A DNA stretch of 6,877 nucleotides from an uncultured Clostridia bacterium. Its GTDB lineage: Bacteria > Bacillota > Clostridia > TANB77 > CAG-508. A program made the position numbers and the translations under genes. The notes below the pieces were generated by a model that was given only the letters and a program-made list of their open reading frames with translations, was not told the origin of the DNA and made no database searches. The DNA lies in contig CAOSZT010000071.1 of assembly GCA_948528155.1 (NCBI GenBank), forward strand, positions 1 to 6,877, in the 5' to 3' direction. Positions 1 to 4,851 of this stretch are shown one piece after another; the first letter of the stretch is position 1, and every line of letters starts with the position of its first letter.

Positions 1-40
1 CTGATGTTAGTGAAGAACAAAAGACAAATTTATTAACAAA
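1..40. other. Unassigned contig edge beyond the B1 fragment
   Basis: These 40 A+T-rich bases lie outside the B1 match. They do not continue the B1 consensus, which should run on with GGAACTCA-type sequence just before the CACT at position 41. They could be mouse flanking DNA or bacterial DNA joined by a second false junction. The sequence alone does not decide between these, and I see no gene or signal here. Confidence 0.4.
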
Positions 41-150
41 CACTTTGTAGACCAGGCTGGCCTCGAACTCAGAAATCTGCCTGCCTCTGCCTCCCGAGTG
101 CTGGGATTAAAGGTGTGCATGTTTAATGATATTTTTATTTTATATTTCAT
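7..150 (-). pseudogene. Start of a fourth glycan-operon gene, cut off by the B1 junction
   Basis: Only 34 bases after the glycosyltransferase stop there is an ATG at 150-148, preceded by an AAAAAGG ribosome-binding site about 11 bases away. The first ten codons (150-121, MKYKIKISLN) are A+T-rich and look bacterial. The frame then enters the B1 fragment at 120 and reads a B1-derived peptide (NPSTREAEAG...) before a TAA at 7-9. The 47-codon chimera is not a real protein. What can be supported is that the operon probably continued with another gene whose body is missing from this contig. Ten residues are too few to name a family. The spacing and the ribosome-binding site are the only evidence that a gene starts here. 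Confidence 0.5.
41..120 (-). mobile_element. Mouse B1 SINE fragment (host DNA)
   Basis: Read on the minus strand this is the middle of a rodent B1 element, a 7SL-RNA-derived retrotransposon. It contains TTTAATCCCAGCACTCGGGA, then AGGCAGAGGCAGGC, then TTCTGAGTTCGAGGCCAGCC and TGGTCTACA. The Pol III B box (GTTCGAGGCC) is intact at 59-68. Both element ends are missing: the usual GCCACCACGCC continuation stops at about 120 and the 3' half stops at about 41. By my count the fragment is about 55 % G+C, while the flanks are very A+T-rich. B1 elements occur in rodent genomes, so this is host DNA joined to a bacterial contig, not a bacterial gene. The identification is from the remembered consensus, and it is strong because nearly every base agrees. 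Confidence 0.95.
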
Positions 151-184
151 TTATAATTAATCCTTTTTACATTTTTTATGTGTA

Positions 185-1177
185 CTACTTTCTTTTTCCC
201 AATAATTTCAAAATTCTATATCTTATAGAAAATATGATTCTAGCCAAAAATGGTAAATTTAATATTACAAAATTTTCAATAAAATATTTAAAAGTTTCTT
301 CTTTGTATAATTTATAAAATATTGTCCACCTCTTGAAATTAAAGTATTTCTTATTTTCTAGCATTTTGTAATATTCTAGTGCTTGATTGTTTTGCTCTCT
401 TAGTTCTTCTGGAAATCTATTTTCATTATTTACATATGTTTCAAATATTCCTAATTTTACATCTATAAATAAATTTCTTACATCATCCATTTTTTTAAAT
501 TTATATGTTGCTTTTCCAGTTCCCACCTGATTATTTCCATGTTGCCTATATTTTATATAAGTTTCTTTTATATAACCAATTTTTCCATATAAAGCAACTA
601 TAAGCCCTATCCAAAAATCGTGTAACATATATTTTGAATCTGTTGGAAAAGGTATTATTTTATTTAAAAATTCTTTTTTTGATAATATTGTACAACCAGT
701 AATACAATTATATAAATACTGTAATTTATAATTTTCTATACATTTATTTATTTTTCTATCTATTTTCATATATTCATCAAAAGATTTATAAATTGTATTT
801 AGATTTTCATCAACCACTTCTAAATCCCCAAATACTAAATCTAAATTTTCGTTTTCTAATTTTTCAACTGATTTTTGTATTTTTTCGTTTTCCCAAATAT
901 CATCTTGATCTGAAAGCATATATAAATCATTTTCTATATTTTTTAATAAAAACTCAAAATTTTTAACATATCCTAAATTTTTCTCTTGATAAAATATTTT
1001 TACTTTATCATTTTTTTCATATTGTTTTAATATTTCTCTTGTTTTGTCTGTTGAACAATCATCTGAAATAATTAGTTGTATATTTTTATATGTTTGATTT
1101 AATATACTTTCAATTTGCTCTTTTAAGTACTTCTCTCCATTATATGTTGCCATTAATACATCTACTTTTTTTTGCAT
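185..1177 (-). CDS. Family 2 glycosyltransferase (rhamnosyltransferase-like)
   Basis: This 330-residue GT-A fold glycosyltransferase would transfer a sugar from a nucleotide donor to a growing surface glycan on the cytoplasmic face of the membrane. The N-terminus has the family opening VDVLMATYNGEKYL (residues 5-18), followed by the nucleotide-binding SDDCSTDKT (38-46) and the metal-binding LSDQDDIW (88-95). A histidine in the RQHGNNQVG segment fits the rhamnosyltransferase-like branch of GT2. No full transmembrane helix is evident, but the basic, hydrophobic C-terminus (about 303-330, ending LLGKRK) could touch the membrane. The start at 1177 has a strong GAGGGAG site, and the gene follows the epimerase by 24 bases, so it is co-transcribed. 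The length is ordinary for the family and the gene looks intact. Donor and acceptor cannot be read from the sequence; rhamnose is only a family-level guess. Confidence 0.88.
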   Translation of the reverse strand: MQKKVDVLMATYNGEKYLKEQIESILNQTYKNIQLIISDDCSTDKTREILKQYEKNDKVKIFYQEKNLGYVKNFEFLLKNIENDLYMLSDQDDIWENEKIQKSVEKLENENLDLVFGDLEVVDENLNTIYKSFDEYMKIDRKINKCIENYKLQYLYNCITGCTILSKKEFLNKIIPFPTDSKYMLHDFWIGLIVALYGKIGYIKETYIKYRQHGNNQVGTGKATYKFKKMDDVRNLFIDVKLGIFETYVNNENRFPEELREQNNQALEYYKMLENKKYFNFKRWTIFYKLYKEETFKYFIENFVILNLPFLARIIFSIRYRILKLLGKRK

Positions 1178-1201
1178 TTTACTCCCTCAACTTTTAATTA
1201 T

Positions 1202-2305
1202 CTAAACATTAAAATAATCTATTATTGCCTCCACAATTCTTTTACTTGCTAAACCATCTCCATATGGATTTGATGCTTTTGCCATTTTTTCATATTCCTC
1301 TTTATTATCTAATAATATTTTAGTTTGTTTGTATATTTCTGTTTCATTTGTTCCAACTAATTTTAAAGTTCCTGCTTTTATGCCTTCTGGTCTTTCTGTT
1401 GTATCTCTTAGTACTAATACAGGTTTTCCAAGTGCTGGTGCTTCTTCCTGAATTCCTCCACTATCTGTTAAAATTAAATAACTTTTGTTCATTAAATTAT
1501 GAAAATCTACTACATCTAATGGCTCTATTAATTTTATTTTAGGATTTTCATTAAAAATCTTATTTGCTATTTCCCTTACTTTTGGGTTTTTATGAATTGG
1601 ATATATTATTTTTACATTTTCATATTCATCTGCTATTTTTTTTACTGCTTTAAATATATTTTCCATTGGTATTCCTATGTTTTCTCTTCTATGTGATGTT
1701 AATAATATAATTTTTTTATTTTCTTCAAAATTATCAATTTTCAGATTTTCATAATCTTCTCTTATAGTTAATTTTAAAGCATCTATCGCAGTATTTCCTG
1801 TTACATAAATATTTTGTGATTTTGCTTCTTTTATTAGGTTTTGTTTGCTTTTATCAGTTGGTGCAAAATGAATATCTGCCAAACAACTCACCATTTGTCT
1901 ATTCATTTCTTCTGGATATGGAGAAAACTTGTTATATGTACGAAGTCCTGCTTCTAAATGTCCTATTTTTGTGTTATTATAAAATGCTGCTAATGCTCCT
2001 GCAAATGTTGTTGTTGTATCTCCATGTACTAATACAATATCTGGTTTTGCTTGTTTTATAACTTTTTCTAAACCTTTTAAAGCATTTGTTGTAATTTCTG
2101 CTAAAGTTTGTCCTTGTTTCATTATGTTTAAATCATAATCTGGTTTTACATCAAATTGTTGTAATACTTGGTCTAACATTTCCCTATGTTGTGCTGTTAC
2201 ACAAATTATTGGATTTGTTTCTTTTCTAGCTTGTAATTCTTTTATTACTGGTATCACTTTTATTGCTTCTGGTCTTGTACCAAATACTACCATTACATTT
2301 ATCAT
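1202..2305 (-). CDS. mnaA/wecB: UDP-N-acetylglucosamine 2-epimerase (non-hydrolysing)
   Basis: This cytoplasmic enzyme interconverts UDP-GlcNAc and UDP-ManNAc, supplying ManNAc for wall glycopolymers. At 367 residues it is full length. It opens with VMVVFGTRPEAIKV (residues 4-17), the glycine/arginine motif of the family. VHGDTTTT (Asp96), HLEAGLRT (Glu118), PEEMNR (Glu132) and TSHRRENIG (His205) match the active-site region known from E. coli WecB. The C-terminal Rossmann half has DSGGIQEEAPALGKPVLVLR and TERPEGI, which bind the UDP part. Bacterial forms are often activated by UDP-GlcNAc, but that cannot be judged here. The ATG shares its A with the TAA stop of the gene before it (TAATG), and an AAAGGAAAG site lies just upstream, so translation is probably coupled. 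Its product is the donor for the neighbouring TagA-type enzyme. Confidence 0.96.
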   Translation of the reverse strand: MINVMVVFGTRPEAIKVIPVIKELQARKETNPIICVTAQHREMLDQVLQQFDVKPDYDLNIMKQGQTLAEITTNALKGLEKVIKQAKPDIVLVHGDTTTTFAGALAAFYNNTKIGHLEAGLRTYNKFSPYPEEMNRQMVSCLADIHFAPTDKSKQNLIKEAKSQNIYVTGNTAIDALKLTIREDYENLKIDNFEENKKIILLTSHRRENIGIPMENIFKAVKKIADEYENVKIIYPIHKNPKVREIANKIFNENPKIKLIEPLDVVDFHNLMNKSYLILTDSGGIQEEAPALGKPVLVLRDTTERPEGIKAGTLKLVGTNETEIYKQTKILLDNKEEYEKMAKASNPYGDGLASKRIVEAIIDYFNV

Positions 2306-3042
2306 TATTTTCTTTCCTTTCGCTTTTCTTCTCTTAATTCTTTTTTTAGTTTGAATATATATTTTATATTTCCTTCATAAAATCTTTTCCACCTTGAAGG
2401 ACTAAATGCTATTCTATATAACCACTCTAAGTTTAATTTTATAAATATTTTTGGTGCTCTTTTTTTGCTTCCAGAAATAACATCAAAACTTCCTCCTACT
2501 CCAACAAATATTCCTTTTTTAAAATCTTGTAAATTATCATATATTAGCTTTTCCTGTTTTGGAACACCTAGTGCTACTAAAATAACATCTGGATTTTTTA
2601 ATTTTATATCTTCCATAACAGCTTGTTTATCTTCTATATAGCCATCCTGTGTTCCTACCAAATTTACACCTGTATATTTTTCTTGTATTAATTTTTCCAT
2701 TTTATTCATTACTTCTTTTGTTGCTCCAAATAGATATATACTTTTATTATATTTGTTGCATAATTCAATAAGTTTTAGTGTCAAGTCTACTCCTGTAATT
2801 CTTTCTGGTAAGTTTATTCCAAACATTTTTGCACCTTTTATTATTCCAATTCCATCTGGAATTATTGTAGTGTTTTTATCTAGTAAGATTTTTTCATATT
2901 CTTTGTTTCTTTCTGCTGTTGTTAGTATTTCTGGATTTGCTGTTATTATGAACTGTTTTTCTTCATTTTTCAAATTTTCTTCTATTTCTTTATAAAAGTC
3001 TTGCTTATCTTCTTTATAGACTTTTTCTAAGTATTTTTTCAT
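2305..3042 (-). CDS. tagA: TagA/WecG-type N-acetylmannosaminyltransferase (GT26)
   Basis: In this family the enzyme moves ManNAc (or ManNAcA in WecG) from UDP to undecaprenyl-PP-GlcNAc on the inner membrane face. In Gram-positives this forms the wall teichoic acid linkage unit. With the start chosen here the protein has 245 residues, a usual length. Motifs in order are ITANPEILTTAERN (33-46, Thr34), TTIIPDGIGII (58-68, Asp63 at the place of the proposed catalytic base), RITGVDL (81-87), YLFGATKE (103-110), ALGVPKQEK (157-165), GGSFDVISG (183-191) and RAPKIF...LEWLYR (195-210). The tail from about 215 is very basic (WKRF, then KELREEKRKERK), which fits membrane attachment. A longer frame begins at 3105, but its ATG lies upstream of the expected transcription start and has no good ribosome-binding site. 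The 3042 ATG has AAAGGAAAAAGG in front. The adjacent mnaA supports ManNAc as the sugar. Confidence 0.93.
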   Translation of the reverse strand: MKKYLEKVYKEDKQDFYKEIEENLKNEEKQFIITANPEILTTAERNKEYEKILLDKNTTIIPDGIGIIKGAKMFGINLPERITGVDLTLKLIELCNKYNKSIYLFGATKEVMNKMEKLIQEKYTGVNLVGTQDGYIEDKQAVMEDIKLKNPDVILVALGVPKQEKLIYDNLQDFKKGIFVGVGGSFDVISGSKKRAPKIFIKLNLEWLYRIAFSPSRWKRFYEGNIKYIFKLKKELREEKRKERK

Positions 3043-3045
3043 TTT

Positions 3046-3057
3046 CCTTTTTCCTTT
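3046..3057 (-). promoter_or_regulatory. Ribosome-binding site fixing the tagA start
   Basis: The minus strand reads AAAGGAAAAAGG a few bases before the ATG at 3042. It is the only convincing Shine-Dalgarno sequence for this gene and supports the 245-residue product over the 266-residue frame. Confidence 0.7.
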
Positions 3058-3096
3058 TAGTCCATAAAGGACATATCTTTTTATTTTCTTCTGTAT

Positions 3097-3125
3097 ATTA
3101 TACATTTATTTTGTTTTTCTGTCTA
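3097..3125 (-). promoter_or_regulatory. Sigma-A type promoter of the tagA-mnaA-GT2 operon
   Basis: On the minus strand a -35 hexamer TAGACA (3120-3125, 5 of 6 consensus) is separated by exactly 17 bases from a perfect -10 TATAAT (3097-3102). The expected start of transcription is near 3090, giving a leader of about 48 bases before the tagA ATG at 3042. It lies just downstream of the dnaJ terminator, so the glycan operon appears to have its own constitutive-looking promoter. No operator was recognised. The background is A+T-rich, but spacing, position and consensus together make this convincing. Confidence 0.8.
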
Positions 3126-3177
3126 GTTTTAAATAATAAAAATATGACTTTCATAATAGAACTTTCCTATAATATAA

Positions 3178-3271
3178 AAAGGAATGTAAAAAAGTCCATC
3201 AGAAAAATGAGATTTGAGTTATAATTTTAACTTGAATCTCATTTCTCTAATAGACTTTTTTACACCCCTTT
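3178..3271. terminator. Long hairpin terminator after dnaJ, probably bidirectional
   Basis: A 94-base imperfect inverted repeat begins three bases after the dnaJ stop. The outer arms AAAGG (3178-3182) and CCTTT (3267-3271) pair, followed by a 2x2 internal loop. Then comes a perfect 12-bp stem, TGTAAAAAAGTC (3185-3196) with GACTTTTTTACA (3253-3264). After a 4x4 internal loop there is a 21-position stem (3201-3221 with 3228-3248) holding two G-U type pairs and one A/C mismatch, around a 6-base loop. Each strand ends its 3' arm with six T, and on the dnaJ strand a further TTTTT follows soon after. This fits an intrinsic terminator that works in either direction. It is unusually long, which leaves a small mobile palindrome or a hairpin RNA as other readings. 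Confidence 0.85.
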
Positions 3272-3274
3272 GAT

Positions 3275-4435
3275 TTATCCAAATATTCCTTTTTTCTTAA
3301 CTGGTGGTTGTTCATTCATAGTTCTTGCAAGCTGTGTAAGTAAGTCTCTTTGTTCTTTTGTTAATCTCTTAGGTGTTTGTACTTGTACTGTAAACACAAA
3401 GTCTCCTTCATTATTTGAATTAACATACTTAAATCCTTTATTTCTTATTGTAAATTTAGTCCCTGTTTGTGTTCCTTCTGGAATTTTATATTTTTCTTTA
3501 CTTCCATTAACCATTGGTATTTCAAGTTCAGCTCCTAATGTTGCTTGTGTTATTGTTATTGGAATATCACATAAAACATTATTCCCTTTTCTTGTATATA
3601 TATTATGTCTTTTTATTTTTAATGTAATATATAAATCTCCTTTAGGTCCTCCTTTACTTCCTGCTTCTCCTTCACCTCTTAATACTACAGTTTGATCATC
3701 ATCAATACCTGCTGGTATTTTTACCTTTATTTTTGGTTGTTTTCTTATATTTCCTTTTCCCTTACAATTATCACATATTTCTGTAATAACTTCACCTGTT
3801 CCATGACAATTATTACAAGTCCTTGTAGTTTGAACTTGACCTAATATTGTATTTTGAACTTGTGTTACTTGACCTGTTCCATGACATTGTTGACATTTAA
3901 TTGGGTTAGTTCCAGGTTTAGCACCAGTTCCATGACAAGTTTCACATGTTTCATTTCTAGTTATAATTACCTCTTTTTCAACACCCAAAAAAGCCTCTTC
4001 AAAAGTTATATCCATATTTATGTTTAAATCAGCACCTTTTCTAGGTCCATTGTTTCTTCTTGAAGATTGTCTATTACCACCAAATCCTCCTCCGAAAAAA
4101 CTAGAAAATATATCTCCTAAATCTCCAAAGTCTGCAAAACCATCAAATCCTGATGTTGTATATGAATATCCTCCTCCAAATGGTCCTTGACCCCCTCCAA
4201 ATCCTTGTGGTCCATCTGGTCCAAATTGGTCATACATTTTTCTTTTTTGAGGGTCTGATAATGTTTCATATGCTTCATTTACTTCTTTAAATTGCTTTTC
4301 TGCTTCTGCTTTGTTGTCTGGATTTGCATCTGGGTGATATTTTTTTGCCATTTTTCTGTATGCTTTTTTTAGTTCATCATCTGTTGCATTTTTATTAACA
4401 CCTAAAACTTCATAAAAGTCTCTTTTTCCTGCCAT
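3275..4435 (-). CDS. dnaJ: Chaperone protein DnaJ (Hsp40, type A)
   Basis: DnaJ delivers unfolded proteins to DnaK and stimulates its ATPase in the cytoplasm. The 386-residue product has all parts of a class A Hsp40. The J domain spans about 5-70 with HPD at 34-36. A Gly/Phe-rich linker covers about 72-120. Four zinc-binding CxxCxGxG motifs lie at 164-171 (CETCHGTG), 181-188 (CQQCHGTG), 207-214 (CNNCHGTG) and 221-228 (CDNCKGKG). The two substrate-binding beta domains and the dimerisation tail follow. The length is normal and no key residue is missing. The ATG at 4435 is one base beyond the stop of the preceding small gene, and its AGAGGAG site (4445-4451) lies inside that gene's last codons, so translation is probably coupled. 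A strong hairpin terminator follows the stop directly, so dnaJ closes the operon. Confidence 0.98.
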   Translation of the reverse strand: MAGKRDFYEVLGVNKNATDDELKKAYRKMAKKYHPDANPDNKAEAEKQFKEVNEAYETLSDPQKRKMYDQFGPDGPQGFGGGQGPFGGGYSYTTSGFDGFADFGDLGDIFSSFFGGGFGGNRQSSRRNNGPRKGADLNINMDITFEEAFLGVEKEVIITRNETCETCHGTGAKPGTNPIKCQQCHGTGQVTQVQNTILGQVQTTRTCNNCHGTGEVITEICDNCKGKGNIRKQPKIKVKIPAGIDDDQTVVLRGEGEAGSKGGPKGDLYITLKIKRHNIYTRKGNNVLCDIPITITQATLGAELEIPMVNGSKEKYKIPEGTQTGTKFTIRNKGFKYVNSNNEGDFVFTVQVQTPKRLTKEQRDLLTQLARTMNEQPPVKKKGIFG

Positions 4436-4436
4436 C

Positions 4437-4781
4437 TCATAATTCTCCTCTTTCCATTTTTTCTTTTTCCTTTGCCAAATCTTCTAATCTATATCCCTTT
4501 CCACAATAATATTGTATCAATCTTTTTTGTTTTTCAGAAGCCAAATTACTTTCATATGTAATTTTTTTATAATAATTTCCAATTTCACTTCCTGCCATAT
4601 ATCCTTTATCACCAAGTAAAAATTCCAATGTACTATTCTTTCCACTCAATTCAAATTCCTTTTTTAATTCTTCATTGTCTTCTATTAACTTATCTGACAA
4701 TCCTATATGTGAACTAATAGTTGGTGAAGAAATTTTTTCGCCTTTTTTATTAATTAAAAATACTTCAAATGTATCTTCCAT
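4437..4781 (-). CDS. Unrecognised 114-residue protein between dnaK and dnaJ
   Basis: I do not recognise this family. The protein is soluble-looking and highly charged, with no signal peptide, membrane segment or cysteine pair (a single Cys lies in IQYYCGKGY). It starts MEDTFEVFLINKKGEKIS, likely a beta hairpin. A Lys/Glu-rich helical stretch (LIEDNEELKKEFEL) follows, then a Gly-containing middle (LGDKGYMAGSEIGNYYKK), and a helical end rich in Lys and Glu (ASEKQKRLIQYY, then LEDLAKEKEKMERGEL). The start at 4781 is chosen for its AGAGGAG site 8 bases upstream. The frame stays open to an ATG at 4862, but that start overlaps the dnaK stop, lacks its own good site and would translate through a stem-loop. 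The gene lies 70 bases after dnaK and one base before dnaJ, so it is surely co-transcribed. A role near the chaperone machine is inference only. Confidence 0.8.
   Translation of the reverse strand: MEDTFEVFLINKKGEKISSPTISSHIGLSDKLIEDNEELKKEFELSGKNSTLEFLLGDKGYMAGSEIGNYYKKITYESNLASEKQKRLIQYYCGKGYRLEDLAKEKEKMERGEL
4445..4451 (-). promoter_or_regulatory. dnaJ ribosome-binding site within the preceding gene
   Basis: AGAGGAG on the minus strand encodes part of the ERGEL end of the 114-residue protein and stands nine bases before the dnaJ ATG. Ribosomes finishing the small gene would cover this site, which suggests translational coupling. Confidence 0.75.
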
Positions 4782-4788
4782 ATTTTTT

Positions 4789-4796
4789 ACTCCTCT
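4789..4796 (-). promoter_or_regulatory. Ribosome-binding site deciding the small-gene start
   Basis: AGAGGAGT on the minus strand lies seven bases before the ATG at 4781. It is near-consensus and is the reason for preferring the 114-residue product over the 141-residue open frame. Confidence 0.8.
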
Positions 4797-4810
4797 TTGT
4801 AATAAATTAA

Positions 4811-4843
4811 GTGGGTCAAAAAGGATGCACCCTTCTGACTCAC
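4811..4843 (-). other. Stem-loop in the dnaK-small gene gap
   Basis: On the mRNA strand GTGAGTCAGAAGG pairs with CCTTTTTGACCCAC around the loop GTGCAT. The stem has about 12 pairs, including one G-U, one A/C mismatch and one bulged U. It begins nine bases after the dnaK stop codon. No run of T follows it (the next bases are TTAATTTATTAC), so it is not a normal intrinsic terminator. A structure here could protect the dnaK 3' end, mark an mRNA processing site or reduce read-through so that DnaK exceeds DnaJ. These roles are inference. Confidence 0.65.
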
Positions 4844-4851
4844 TTCCTTTC

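Noticed and set aside
95..103. GAGTGCTGG resembles the right arm of the CIRCE heat-shock operator
   Set aside because: It is part of the B1 consensus, has no matching TTAGCACTC arm nearby, and lies in host DNA far from dnaK.
126..317. Plus-strand open frame rich in Phe, Tyr and Ile resembling a membrane peptide
   Set aside because: It is the complement of the A+T-rich end of the glycosyltransferase gene. Such hydrophobic shadows arise from Lys- and Asn-rich coding on the other strand.
3270..3695. Plus-strand open frame of 141 codons opposite dnaJ
   Set aside because: It is antisense to the conserved C-terminal half of dnaJ, with no ribosome-binding site and no recognisable domain.
3780..3960. 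Repeated GTTCCATGACA-type sequence inside dnaJ
   Set aside because: It encodes the repeated CxxCHGTG zinc-binding motifs and is explained by protein structure.
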